Assembly: GCA_902784425.1 (NCBI GenBank)
Contig: CACZUS010000003.1
Span: 1-64,000 of the forward strand
Reading direction: 5' to 3'
DNA from: an uncultured Bacteroidales bacterium
GTDB lineage: Bacteria; Bacteroidota; Bacteroidia; Bacteroidales; Paludibacteraceae
DNA length: 64,000 nt
Below the pieces are notes generated by a model. The model was not told the origin of the DNA and ran no database searches. It was given only the letters and a program-made list of their open reading frames with translations. Positions 25,617-34,599 of the stretch are shown here, piece by piece. The position numbers were made by a program, and so were the translations under genes. Numbering within the stretch: position 1 is the first letter of the stretch; each line of letters opens with the position of its first letter.

Positions 25617-26126
25617 TTATTTTTTACCTATTTTACCAGCTGATTTTAATTTTTGGAAATCTAGTTCGAAATTAGGAGTAAAGACCTCTTTGCCTATGTT
25701 TTCTTCAATCTCTGAAATTTTCCAAAAACGTCCATCCACCACTTCTGAATGGTCGGGTTGTGGCTCTTTGTCATACACAATGCTGTGGACGTATATCATC
25801 TCTCTTTCTCTGGGACTTTCCCAGATGTAGTTGAAAAGCCTTTCGGGTTGAATGTCTGTCAAACCTAATTCTTCACGGGCTTCGCGGAGAAGAGCTATGT
25901 CAACGCTTTCGCCGAAGTCTATGTGTCCACCAACAGCGGTATCCCATTTGCCTGGTTGGATGTCTTTCCAATCGGCTCTTTTTTGCAGATACAGATCTCC
26001 AGCCGCGTTGAAAACATGCAAGTGAACTGCTGCGTGTAGCAGTTTTGATCCGTTGTGACACTCTTGTCGGGTGGCGCGGTCGATTACGTTGCCCTCCTCA
26101 TCAATAACTGGGAAATATTCAATCAT
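25617..26126 (-). CDS. NUDIX hydrolase, IPP-isomerase-like subgroup
   Basis: A 169-residue hydrolase of X-linked nucleoside diphosphates. The full Nudix box GX5EX7REUXEEXGU spans residues 67-89 (G67, E73, R81, E82, E85, E86, G88). The N-terminus (VIDEEGNVIDRATRQECH) is typical of the YfcD/Idi-like subgroup. Its substrate is unknown. It starts 11 bases after hisF and probably belongs to the same transcript. Confidence 0.9.
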   Translation of the reverse strand: MIEYFPVIDEEGNVIDRATRQECHNGSKLLHAAVHLHVFNAAGDLYLQKRADWKDIQPGKWDTAVGGHIDFGESVDIALLREAREELGLTDIQPERLFNYIWESPREREMIYVHSIVYDKEPQPDHSEVVDGRFWKISEIEENIGKEVFTPNFELDFQKLKSAGKIGKK

Positions 26127-26137
26127 AGGTTTTAATT

Positions 26138-26899
26138 TTATACCAATCTCATTGGAATGCCTTCGTTGGAAAGATATTTTTTAAGATCGGGTATGGCAAT
26201 TTCGTGAAAATGGAAGATAGAGGCAGCGAGGGCAGCATCAGCTTTTCCTTGTTCGAACACATCTTTGAAGTGTTCCATTTTACCTGCACCACCAGAGGCA
26301 ATGACAGGAATGGAGAGCGATTCGGAGAGACGAGCTAATGCTTCATTGGCAAACCCTTGTTTTACGCCGTCGTGATTCATGCTGGTGAAAAGGATTTCTC
26401 CTGCGCCTCTCTCTTGTGCCTCTTTAGCCCAAGAGAAGAGTTTCTTTTCTGTTGCGATACGTCCGCCATTGAGGTAGCAAGTCCATTCTCCACTTTCATC
26501 CAGTTTTGCATCGATGGCGACTGTGCAAACTTGACAGCCGAAGTTTTTAGCTACATCAGAAATTAGATCGGGATTTTTTATGGCGGCGGAGTTGATGGAT
26601 ACTTTATCCGCTCCGGCACCCAATAGTTTGTCCACGTCGCTTAGTTCATGGATTCCTCCTCCCACGGTGAATGGAATGCTTATGTTTTGTGCAATTCGGC
26701 GAACAAGGTCGACGAATGTTTTTCTTCCTTCATGAGAAGCGGTGATATCGAGGAAAACAAGTTCGTCAGCCCCCTGACGACTATACTCGGCACCAAGTTC
26801 AACGGGATCGCCCACATTGCGAATATTGACAAAGTTGATTCCTTTGACGGTTTGTCCATCTTTAATATCCAGACAAGGTATGATTCGTTTGGCTAACAT
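26138..26899 (-). CDS. hisF: Imidazole glycerol phosphate synthase, cyclase subunit
   Basis: A TIM barrel that uses ammonia from HisH to turn PRFAR into imidazole glycerol phosphate and AICAR in histidine synthesis. The catalytic aspartates are D11 (PCLDIKDGQ) and D130 ([11 protein letters not shown]), the exact family positions. At 253 residues the length is normal. It overlaps the end of hisH by 7 bases. The hisA gene, often found between these two, is not here. Confidence 0.97.
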   Translation of the reverse strand: MLAKRIIPCLDIKDGQTVKGINFVNIRNVGDPVELGAEYSRQGADELVFLDITASHEGRKTFVDLVRRIAQNISIPFTVGGGIHELSDVDKLLGAGADKVSINSAAIKNPDLISDVAKNFGCQVCTVAIDAKLDESGEWTCYLNGGRIATEKKLFSWAKEAQERGAGEILFTSMNHDGVKQGFANEALARLSESLSIPVIASGGAGKMEHFKDVFEQGKADAALAASIFHFHEIAIPDLKKYLSNEGIPMRLV

Positions 26900-27495
26900 A
26901 GGTTCAAAAAGTTTTTAAGTATGATTTCCCCCATGGAACCGCTTTTTTCTGGGTGAAACTGAACGGCATAAAAATTATCTTTTTGTAAAGCAGCACTGTA
27001 AGGGTGCATATAATCGGTGGTGGCAACCGTATTGGCTCCTATCGTTGCATAATAACTATGAACATAATAGAAGTAAGGGTTGTCAGGAAGTCCTTCGAAT
27101 AGTGTGCTTTTGAGGTCGTGAATAGTATTCCATCCCATGTGAGGCACTTTGTTGATTTGTGCGTTGGGGATGAATCGTTTCACCTCTTCGTTAAAGATGC
27201 CTAAACACTCCACTTTCCCGTTGGCTGCTTCTTCGGACGACTGACACATCAGTTGCATACCGATACAGATGCCAAGGGTGGGTTGACGAAGACTTTTGAT
27301 GACTTTGTCCAACGAATGCTCCTTGAGGTATTTCATGGTCGTTTCAGCTTCACCGACGCCAGGAAATATCACTTTGTCTGCTTTTTGTATCTTTTCAATG
27401 TCTCCTGTGATTTCTGCATTCACGCCCAATCTTCTAAGAGCGTAGTCGACAGAAAAGATATTGCCAGCATTGTATTTTATAATGACAACGTTCAT
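26893..27495 (-). CDS. hisH: Imidazole glycerol phosphate synthase, glutaminase subunit
   Basis: A class I glutamine amidotransferase subunit that feeds ammonia to HisF. The catalytic triad is C77 (LGICIGMQ), H181 and E183 (QFHPEKSG). It has 200 residues and overlaps hisF, which suggests coupled synthesis of the 1:1 complex. It starts 6 bases after thrC. Confidence 0.97.
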   Translation of the reverse strand: MNVVIIKYNAGNIFSVDYALRRLGVNAEITGDIEKIQKADKVIFPGVGEAETTMKYLKEHSLDKVIKSLRQPTLGICIGMQLMCQSSEEAANGKVECLGIFNEEVKRFIPNAQINKVPHMGWNTIHDLKSTLFEGLPDNPYFYYVHSYYATIGANTVATTDYMHPYSAALQKDNFYAVQFHPEKSGSMGEIILKNFLNLC

Positions 27496-27501
27496 CTTAG
27501 T

Positions 27502-28800
27502 TTATTGTTTCAATAAGTAGGATTTGAATGTTTCGAAATCTTTAGGCAGTTCGATGCTTTGTTTCTTTCCTTTCATAAACTCTTGTAGTTTTTGCGGAAT
27601 GACAACAGGTTCGCCAATGATTTCTTCTACTGTATCTTTGAATTTAGCAGGGTGGGCAGTCTCTAAGAAAACACCTGTTTCATTAGGTTTTAACATCTCG
27701 GACAATGCACGATAACCCACAGCGCCATGAGGGTCGAGAAGGTATTTGTGTTCTTTGTAGCACTTCTTGAGAGTCTCTCTGATTTGATCGTCTGTGTAGG
27801 TGCAACCAGAGATGTCTTCGCAGATGGCTTTGTGAGAGCCGTATAGGGCGAGGACGCGTGCGAAGTTGCTAGGGTCTCCCACGTCCATTGCGTTGGCGAT
27901 GGTTTGTACGGAAGCTTTTGGTTTGTATTCTCCCGTTTGTAGATATTGATAGAAGATGTCGTTGCGATTATTGGCTGCAATGAAACGGCTAACAGGCATA
28001 CCCATACGTTTGCCGAATAGTCCAGCCGTGATGTTCCCGAAATTGCCGGAAGGTACGCAAATGACAATATCTTTTTTGATGCCTAGTTTGTGCAGTTGAG
28101 CTACTGCGTAGAAGTAATAGAATGCTTGAGGAAGGAAACGTGCCACGTTTATGGAGTTGGCAGAGGTTAGTTTCATGTGAGCATTCAATTCTTTATCCAT
28201 GAAGGCTGATTTGACAAGAGCTTGACAGTCGTCGAATACGCCATCGATTTCTAAAGCGGTGATGTTTTCTCCGAGGGTAGTGAACTGACACTCTTGGATA
28301 GGACTTACCTTTCCTTTTGGATATAGTACGTAGACATGAATACCTTTCACACCAAGGAATCCATTGGCTACGGCAGAACCCGTATCACCGGAGGTGGCAA
28401 CAAGAACGTTCACCTCTTTTTGTCCCTCTTTTTTTATGAAATAGCCTAACAGACGGGACATAAATCTAGCGCCTACATCTTTGAATGCAAGGGTAGGACC
28501 ATGGAATAGTTCCAAACTATATATGTTGTCATTGACGTGAACGAGAGGCACGTCGAAGCTTAATGTATCGTAAACAATCTTTTTTAGAGAATCAGCATCT
28601 ACATCTTCACCGAAAAAGGCATCGGCTACTGTATAGGCGATTTCTTGGAAAGATAGATCTTTCATCTTGTCGAAGAAAGATGCTGGTAGTGATTTGATGA
28701 CTTCTGGCATGAACAAGCCTTTGTCGGATGCTAATCCTTTCACCACAGCCTCTTGAAGTGTGGCTTTGTCAGCTTTTTGGTTGGTACTGTAGTACTTCAT
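27502..28800 (-). CDS. thrC: Threonine synthase
   Basis: A PLP enzyme that turns O-phosphohomoserine into threonine. The PLP lysine is K107 (PTLAFKDVGARF), and the phosphate-binding segments ATSGDTGSAVANGF and CVPSGNFGN are intact. Its 432 residues fit the short bacterial form. It leads a run with hisH, hisF, a nudix gene and an FHA gene, so threonine and part of histidine synthesis share a transcript. TATCTTTG (minus strand, 28834-28841) lies 33 bases before the start. Confidence 0.96.
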   Translation of the reverse strand: MKYYSTNQKADKATLQEAVVKGLASDKGLFMPEVIKSLPASFFDKMKDLSFQEIAYTVADAFFGEDVDADSLKKIVYDTLSFDVPLVHVNDNIYSLELFHGPTLAFKDVGARFMSRLLGYFIKKEGQKEVNVLVATSGDTGSAVANGFLGVKGIHVYVLYPKGKVSPIQECQFTTLGENITALEIDGVFDDCQALVKSAFMDKELNAHMKLTSANSINVARFLPQAFYYFYAVAQLHKLGIKKDIVICVPSGNFGNITAGLFGKRMGMPVSRFIAANNRNDIFYQYLQTGEYKPKASVQTIANAMDVGDPSNFARVLALYGSHKAICEDISGCTYTDDQIRETLKKCYKEHKYLLDPHGAVGYRALSEMLKPNETGVFLETAHPAKFKDTVEEIIGEPVVIPQKLQEFMKGKKQSIELPKDFETFKSYLLKQ

Positions 28801-28833
28801 ATTGTTAATTTGTTATTTTGCAAAATAGTTTTG

Positions 28834-28841
28834 CAAAGATA
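28834..28841 (-). promoter_or_regulatory. Candidate -7 element of the thrC operon
   Basis: TATCTTTG on the minus strand matches TAnnTTTG. No clear -33 element is seen. Confidence 0.45.
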
Positions 28842-28944
28842 GGAATCTTAATTAAGAATTAAGGCGATTTCATAAAATTACTTTGATGAGAGCATGAAGA
28901 TTGTGTTATAGGTGAGAATTTGGAATAGAGTGGTGAATAGAGAT

Positions 28945-28982
28945 AAAAAAAGCGGAGACAACCCATTGGGAAGTCTCCGCTT
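28945..28982 (-). terminator. Terminator of the multimodular xylanase gene
   Basis: AGCGGAGAC (28951-28959) pairs with GTCTCCGCT (28973-28981), with a further CCCAATGGG-type stem in the loop. A run of seven T follows on the minus strand. It lies 30 bases after the stop codon. Confidence 0.88.
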
Positions 28983-29012
28983 AATTAGAAAGTGTTTATT
29001 AGTTTAACCTAA

Positions 29013-32000
29013 TTATTTCACTTGTAATTTTTGAACGGCTGTTTTACCGTCTACAGTTTGAATCTTAACCAAGTATACACCTGCAGGTAAAGAGATTTGA
29101 ACTAAATCAAAATCGCTATTGTTAGTGTAAAGAACTTGACCCATCAAGTTGAGGATTTCAATGTTCTCAATAGCCTCAGAGCTCTTGATGCTGAACTCGT
29201 TTCTTGCAGGGTTAGGATAGATAGAGATACCTTCTACGTTGTCGATATCGTCTGAACTGTCAGTTCCAGGTTTGCCAGTGATGGTTACTTGGTACAACTG
29301 ACAATTTTCGAATACGTCGATGGTTGTCTCTTTGTCATAAGTTACATTATTGTAAGAGTTACCATCAATAGTTCTCTTCTCAATTGTAGGAGCAGGCTTC
29401 CAGATCTTGAAGTATCCAGACAAGTGAAGCATTGCCAAGTAGTGTACCAATCCATCGTAGTAACGATATTGACCAGTCATCAAGTTGCTATCCCATGCCT
29501 TCTTCAAGTTTTTCTTGATGATATCTTGGTAGCTGCTTTCTTTCTCCAAAGCAAGGCAAGCTACTGCGTTAGCACCAGTTTCACCCAATGTGTAGGACTC
29601 TGAAGCACCAGAACCATCCCAGTTGAAACGAGCGTGTTGATAATTATCGTTTTCGAAGTGGTTGATGATTCTCTTCGCCATCTCTGTTTGTCTTGTTGCA
29701 TCTGCACCGAACAAGTAGTAGTCCATACCAAAGTTCATAGCGCAACGCATTGCATCGTACATGTATTTTCCTGCATCGGCGTTGTAGCTTGTAGAGTGAG
29801 GCGTTCCGTCGAAGTTGTTATAGTCAGTGAACAGACCAGATTTTGAGTTAGATGATTTGTACAAGTGATCACGAGTCTTTTGTACTGCAGTGCTCCATTT
29901 GCTATTGTTAGACTCAGACCAACGAGCGAACAATTCAACGAATGCAGGCAAGTCATAAGAAGGATCTGAGAAGTCTGAGCAGTTGTATGGTTGGAATGTA
30001 ATCACCATTTGTTGTTCGTTGAACAATGATCCATTGCTATTCTTCCAGAATCTTGACAAGCTGTATTGAGCATCTTTCATGTAAGAATTATCATTCCAAC
30101 GGTTTGCAGCCAAAAGCAAAGAGGTCACGAAGTACATTTCACCATCAGGAGCACAATTGGCATCTTGGGAAGAACCGTCAGGATTACATTTCCATTTGAA
30201 GTAACCATCCCACTGTCCTGAAGTATGGAGCATGTGATTCTTGGCAAACTTCCAAAGTTTGTCGAACTCAGTCTTGTGATTTGTTTGAACGCAGATCATC
30301 ATACCATAAGACATACCCTCAGAACGAACATCGTTGTTGTTGATGTCTTTGATGTAAGCTTCACCGTTATTGCCTTCGAAATATACAGTGCTGTTGTTGT
30401 CACCTTTGAAGTAGTGATTCCACAATTTATCCATTTTGGCGTCAATTTCCTCATCGGTTTTTCCAAGGTACTTCTTGAATGCGCTAGTATAGTCACCTGT
30501 GTAGTATGCACCAGACAATTGTTTTCCGTTGTCGCAATCAGGACCGAAGTAAGCACCCTCATCAAAGAATGTTGATGTGCTAGTAGTTGTTGTGCCAGGG
30601 TCAGTTCCAGGATCCGTACCAGGATCAGTACCAGGGTCTGTAGAGCTACCTGCTGTTTTGATTTCAACGTAGTCGATGTTACAGTACATGGTTCCGTATT
30701 TGATTTTCAAGGTATGTTGACCTTTCGTTAGAGAAACGGATTTTTTGGAAATCACTTTGTATGTTTCCCAATCGTTACCACCGTTACCATCGCCAGACAA
30801 GGTACATAATGATTTTCCGTCTAATTCAAGGATAATCTCCACGTCATTGGCTCCGTTTGAGGTATTTGCGTAAATGTCGTATGATCCAGTTTCCTCTACA
30901 TTGATAGTGTATTTCAACCATTCACTTGTAGTGGTGTGACCAATTGCATAGCCTGTACCACCTTCTTCGATATCTACACCATCACGACGGTATTCACCAG
31001 TTTCATTGTCATCATCAGTATCGGAATAACCGAATCCGTTACCTCCCTTATCGTAGTTTTCTGCTTCGATTTTTCCAGGGATAGAGATTACACCCTTGTA
31101 TGGCTCTTCTGTCTCAGTTGGCTCTGGCTCAGGAAGTTCTCCACCGCAGATGGATCCTGCACCCTTACAACCATTCCAACACATAGAACCGTATGTATAT
31201 TCAATGGAACCTGATCCGTTACCAGACTCACAAAGAAGTTTACAGTCATAGATACCACCTAGAGTAACACCTCTTTGCTCCCAAGCTTTAAAGTGCTCGG
31301 TAACATTGATAGTTCCACAAGTTGTATAAGAAGAACGAACGGCAAATATTTGTTGGAAAGTCTTTCCATCACCCTCGATAGATGCAGCGTTTCTTCTTGT
31401 TCCTACTTTAAGTGTGTATTGAACACCATCCACTGTGTAGGTTCCTTGATCTGTTGCACCATAGAAGTTGCTCTGACCACCGAATGAGTCATCTACAATA
31501 TAATACTCAAGCAATGGATTCTTTGTCCAACCATAGACACCGATGTAGGAATAGCTGGATCCTCCACCGCTCTTTGTATAGTTGTAACCTGCAATGATTG
31601 GGTCTAGAGCGGCATGTTTCTTTGCTGCACTTCCATCATAATAACCTACGCGGGCAAGGAAGTCACCGGAATTGTTCCAGCTTGCCTTGAACGCACACTC
31701 AGCGTCGCCACCAAAAGCTGTCATTGAACCAGGAGAACCTTGATCACTCCATATTTCAAGGTGATAACCATTACCAACATCTTGAAGCGCTTGACCAGAA
31801 ACTTGCTTTCCACCAGAGTGCTTAGTCTTTTGAGTACATGGATCTACTGGATCCTTTGTAGTCGTTGTATTGGCGTTAGTGTTAGTATTAGTATTTGTAT
31901 TGGTGTTAGTATTGGTATTTGTATTGGTGTTTGTGTTCGTATTGGTGCTAGAAGAACTGTTTCCATCGCTGGAATCATTGTTAATCTCCATTTTTGCGTA

Positions 32001-32756
32001 TTTGAAATCTACGTAACCAGAACCACCACCAGCTTCAGCCAATATTTGACATTCCATCAATCCACCAAGGTTCAAACCTAATTTCTTCCATTGTCTGAAG
32101 TGCTCGGAAACGTGGATAGTACCGCATTGACGACGAGATTGACGGATACTGAAGATTTGAGTAAAGGTTGAGTTACCCCATTTAGACTCTCCAGTACGAG
32201 TACCTGTCCAAACAGCATATTCCTCACCATCTACTTTAATGGTACCTTTTTTGGAACCCATGTAGTTACCGCCAGGAATTCCACGATCGTGCAACCAGTC
32301 ATCTACGATGTAATACTCGATTTGTGGATTATCCATCCAACCGTAGATTCCTACGTATGAATATGATCCACCATCGTTACCAGACTTAGTGAATTGGTAT
32401 TCAACCACCAAGTTACCACCAAGGTTGTCAACTGATGGCTTGTTGTTCCATGATTTACCTACACGTCCTAGATAATCACCTGCATTATTCCATTCAGCTT
32501 TAAAAGCAGCCTCTTGGTTGTAAAGAGTGATTGAACCAGAACCACCTCCGTTACGCCACAACTCGTAGCTATAACCAGATTGTGTGTTTCCAATTTTTTG
32601 GTTTCCTCCACCGAAATCGATTTTCTGCCCTCCGCTAACGTTAGGAGTCATCGAACATGGATCAGCTGCAAAACTGGAAACTCCTGACATGAACAAAAGT
32701 CCTGTCATCAATGCTGCAGCATAATGCTTTAGCACCAAAAGTTTTTTTGCGTTCAT
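29013..32756 (-). CDS. Multimodular xylanase: GH11-GH11-CBM6-GH8 with T9SS tail
   Basis: A 1247-residue secreted enzyme. The order is signal peptide (about 1-31), GH11 module 1 (about 33-258, nucleophile E147 in IEYYIV, acid/base E241) and a (TN)12 linker (271-294). GH11 module 2 (about 305-527, E417 and E510) is followed by CBM6 (about 557-700, KIEAENYD), a (DPGT)4 linker (about 707-722), GH8 (about 728-1110, catalytic E813 in RSEGMSYGM) and a T9SS sorting domain (about 1170-1247). GH11 enzymes are strict endo-xylanases. The GH8 part resembles the xylan/xylo-oligosaccharide branch (PDGEMYFVTSLLLAANRW). Module 1 lacks the usual PSI thumb that module 2 nearly keeps (ASIEGDG). I start at 32756 because this ATG opens a clean signal peptide; a 43-residue upstream extension falls on repeat-rich leader DNA. 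It is exported by the T9SS to the surface or medium. Confidence 0.92.
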   Translation of the reverse strand: MNAKKLLVLKHYAAALMTGLLFMSGVSSFAADPCSMTPNVSGGQKIDFGGGNQKIGNTQSGYSYELWRNGGGSGSITLYNQEAAFKAEWNNAGDYLGRVGKSWNNKPSVDNLGGNLVVEYQFTKSGNDGGSYSYVGIYGWMDNPQIEYYIVDDWLHDRGIPGGNYMGSKKGTIKVDGEEYAVWTGTRTGESKWGNSTFTQIFSIRQSRRQCGTIHVSEHFRQWKKLGLNLGGLMECQILAEAGGGSGYVDFKYAKMEINNDSSDGNSSSSTNTNTNTNTNTNTNTNTNTNTNTNANTTTTKDPVDPCTQKTKHSGGKQVSGQALQDVGNGYHLEIWSDQGSPGSMTAFGGDAECAFKASWNNSGDFLARVGYYDGSAAKKHAALDPIIAGYNYTKSGGGSSYSYIGVYGWTKNPLLEYYIVDDSFGGQSNFYGATDQGTYTVDGVQYTLKVGTRRNAASIEGDGKTFQQIFAVRSSYTTCGTINVTEHFKAWEQRGVTLGGIYDCKLLCESGNGSGSIEYTYGSMCWNGCKGAGSICGGELPEPEPTETEEPYKGVISIPGKIEAENYDKGGNGFGYSDTDDDNETGEYRRDGVDIEEGGTGYAIGHTTTSEWLKYTINVEETGSYDIYANTSNGANDVEIILELDGKSLCTLSGDGNGGNDWETYKVISKKSVSLTKGQHTLKIKYGTMYCNIDYVEIKTAGSSTDPGTDPGTDPGTDPGTTTTSTSTFFDEGAYFGPDCDNGKQLSGAYYTGDYTSAFKKYLGKTDEEIDAKMDKLWNHYFKGDNNSTVYFEGNNGEAYIKDINNNDVRSEGMSYGMMICVQTNHKTEFDKLWKFAKNHMLHTSGQWDGYFKWKCNPDGSSQDANCAPDGEMYFVTSLLLAANRWNDNSYMKDAQYSLSRFWKNSNGSLFNEQQMVITFQPYNCSDFSDPSYDLPAFVELFARWSESNNSKWSTAVQKTRDHLYKSSNSKSGLFTDYNNFDGTPHSTSYNADAGKYMYDAMRCAMNFGMDYYLFGADATRQTEMAKRIINHFENDNYQHARFNWDGSGASESYTLGETGANAVACLALEKESSYQDIIKKNLKKAWDSNLMTGQYRYYDGLVHYLAMLHLSGYFKIWKPAPTIEKRTIDGNSYNNVTYDKETTIDVFENCQLYQVTITGKPGTDSSDDIDNVEGISIYPNPARNEFSIKSSEAIENIEILNLMGQVLYTNNSDFDLVQISLPAGVYLVKIQTVDGKTAVQKLQVK
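30592..30640 (-). repeat. Tandem 12-bp repeat coding for (DPGT)4 linker
   Basis: Four near-identical 12-bp units coding DPGT between CBM6 and GH8. They form a flexible linker, and copy number may vary between strains. Confidence 0.7.
31875..31946 (-). repeat. Hexanucleotide repeat coding for (TN)12 linker
   Basis: Twelve 6-bp units coding Thr-Asn between the two GH11 modules. Third codon positions vary, so the tract is held at the protein level and is not a fresh microsatellite. Confidence 0.75.
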
Positions 32757-33178
32757 CTGTGTTAGATTTAATGATTGTTTTATAAAATGTAATAAATTGT
32801 TTCGAAATCCGAAAAGCGCAAGTCGTTTCTTGACATTGTCAAAAGACGACAATACATAGGTAAGTGAAAAGTCAAGTCGTTTCATAATAATAATGGTTTT
32901 AATTCATGTAATAATGTATCAAATTTGTTTTTTTCGCTCAGTGAAAGTAACATCTCATTCTCCAAAAGGTTCAACAGACAAAATCATCAAATTGGATAAG
33001 CAACATTTCATTCATACATCTCAACGCTACAAAAATAGGTTGGAATATGGTTGTGGACTATGAAAAATTTGGCAAATAAGGAGAAAATTTTGTCAAAATA
33101 GAAAAACAAAAACAGGCGATTGTTTATGTTAATGCTTAGAAAATGAGATGTTTATGTTGCAATTTTTAGGTTTTTCCC
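32757..33178 (-). promoter_or_regulatory. Long 5' region of the multimodular xylanase gene
   Basis: About 420 bases without a convincing gene between the two xylanase genes. It holds an imperfect inverted repeat with a 3-base loop (32822-32850, arms GTCGTTTCTTGAC and GTCAAAAGACGAC), two direct copies of CAAGTCGTTTC (32819-32829 and 32873-32883), and a TATTTTTG box on the minus strand (33030-33037) that lacks a clear -33 partner. If that box is used, the transcript has a leader of about 265 bases. Confidence 0.45.
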
Positions 33179-33202
33179 ACATTGCCATATGGAGGGCAAT
33201 GT

Positions 33203-33240
33203 AAAAAATGAGTGGGTCTTATTTTGAGATGCACTCATTT
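33203..33240 (-). terminator. Terminator of the single-module GH11 gene
   Basis: AAATGAGTG (33206-33214) pairs with CACTCATTT (33232-33240), followed on the minus strand by a T run. A second 8-bp hairpin, ACATTGCC/GGCAATGT, lies just behind (33179-33202). Confidence 0.8.
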
Positions 33241-33246
33241 ATTTTT

Positions 33247-34401
33247 TCATTTTATAATCATGTTATTTTGTAGTGTAAATCCATCAACGTTCAACACGTA
33301 AAGATAGATTCCACTAGGTAAGGATTCTACATTAATTGTTACTGTGTGGATTCCTTCGGATTCTTGTCCGTTGACAATATCCATAATCTTCACCCCTAAT
33401 GTATTATAGAGAGAAAGGGTGACATGTCCATTGCTTGCCAGATTGTAGGAGATGTTTGTTTCTCCGGAACTGACAGGATTAGGGGTATTTTGATACAATG
33501 CGTATTCTTTTGTGTCAGCCTTCATATCGTTGCTTAGAGTCGTCGCATTCGGGTTTTTGTTGGTGTTTATTGAATCATTTTGCGTTTCTCCGTCGTTGTC
33601 GAGGTGCCCAGATTTTCCTTTCCATGACATCGTGGCAAATGTGTATTCGATAGAACCTTGACCGCCGCACACTTCGCATAAGATCTTGCAATCGTGGATT
33701 TTACCCATAATAATACCTATCTCTTCCCATTTTTGGAAGTGTTCGCTGACGGATATATGGCCGCATGTACGGAAACTACTTCTCATAGCATAGAGTTGAA
33801 TGAATCTGTTGTCGCCCATTATAGAAGGGGCGTTGTTTCTTTCCCCTCTATACAGGGTGTATGTGGCTCCGTCTGCGGTATAGGAGCCTATCTTTTGAGT
33901 GTTCCACAACATGTATTCGCCATCGGGAGAGAAGGAGTCGTCTACGATATAATATTCTATGGTAGGATTTTTTGCCCATCCATGAACACCTATATATGAA
34001 CATTCTCCGCCAGTTCCGGTTTTTATATAGTTGTATTCAGCTGCGATGACGCCAAGGTCTGTGTAACTTTTTGATATGGTTTCATCATAATAGCCGACTC
34101 GAGCTAGGAAGTCGTTGGACTCGTTCCAGCTTGCTTTGAACGCACAATCAGCGTCTCCTCCGAAAAAGGTCATAGAGCCGACTTCCTCTACATCCCATTC
34201 TTGGAACCATAGTTGGTAATTGTATCCGTTGCCAATGTCATTGATTTCGTTTCCTGTAATGGTTGTGCCTCCACTGTATGTGGTTTGATGGTCACATGGG
34301 TCTGCTGTGGCAGTGAATAGGTTCGCTGCTAAGAGAGAAAAAAATAGCACTACACATAACCTTAGGTTATTGCACACGAATGATATTGGAATATTTTTCA
34401 T
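33247..34401 (-). CDS. GH11 endo-1,4-beta-xylanase with T9SS tail
   Basis: A 384-residue secreted xylanase. It has a signal peptide (about 1-33) and one GH11 domain (about 35-262). The nucleophile is E149 (NPTIEYYIVDD), the acid/base E243 (ILCEVCGGQGS), and the thumb APSIMGDNRF is intact. A short linker leads to a T9SS type A sorting domain (about 305-384: ALYQNTPNPVSSGETNISY, LPSGIYLYVLNVDG). It is clearly related to the GH11 modules of the next gene, sharing RVGYYD, GWxKNPxxEYYIVDDSF and the CGxIxVxEHF segment, so local duplication is likely. It has its own promoter and terminator, so the two enzymes can be expressed separately. Confidence 0.93.
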   Translation of the reverse strand: MKNIPISFVCNNLRLCVVLFFSLLAANLFTATADPCDHQTTYSGGTTITGNEINDIGNGYNYQLWFQEWDVEEVGSMTFFGGDADCAFKASWNESNDFLARVGYYDETISKSYTDLGVIAAEYNYIKTGTGGECSYIGVHGWAKNPTIEYYIVDDSFSPDGEYMLWNTQKIGSYTADGATYTLYRGERNNAPSIMGDNRFIQLYAMRSSFRTCGHISVSEHFQKWEEIGIIMGKIHDCKILCEVCGGQGSIEYTFATMSWKGKSGHLDNDGETQNDSINTNKNPNATTLSNDMKADTKEYALYQNTPNPVSSGETNISYNLASNGHVTLSLYNTLGVKIMDIVNGQESEGIHTVTINVESLPSGIYLYVLNVDGFTLQNNMIIK

Positions 34402-34488
34402 TGTATGAATATATAATTTTAAAGTGTAATAAACTTAGCTTATGAATTATAAATAGTGTCAAATTCGTAACAATGGTCTAAATCGAGG

Positions 34489-34518
34489 CAAATATACTCT
34501 AATTTTTTGTATTAACAA
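34489..34518 (-). promoter_or_regulatory. Promoter of the GH11 xylanase gene
   Basis: On the minus strand TTG (34516-34518), a 19-base spacer and TATATTTG (34489-34496) fit the Bacteroidetes consensus. The leader would be about 80 bases. Confidence 0.65.
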
Positions 34519-34599
34519 GTTTTTTTTATGTTTTTTCAAATTGGTCAATAGAAATGTTTTTGTTTCTTTTGCAAATCAAAATGAAAAACTGAAGTAGAT

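Noticed and set aside
31875..31946. Hexanucleotide repeat as a phase-variation tract
   Set aside because: Units are 6 bp, so length changes keep the frame, and third codon positions vary; it is a protein linker, not an on/off switch.
32757..32885. 43-residue N-terminal extension of the multimodular xylanase
   Set aside because: The DNA holds inverted and direct repeats, and the normal signal peptide begins at 32756, so this part is treated as leader.
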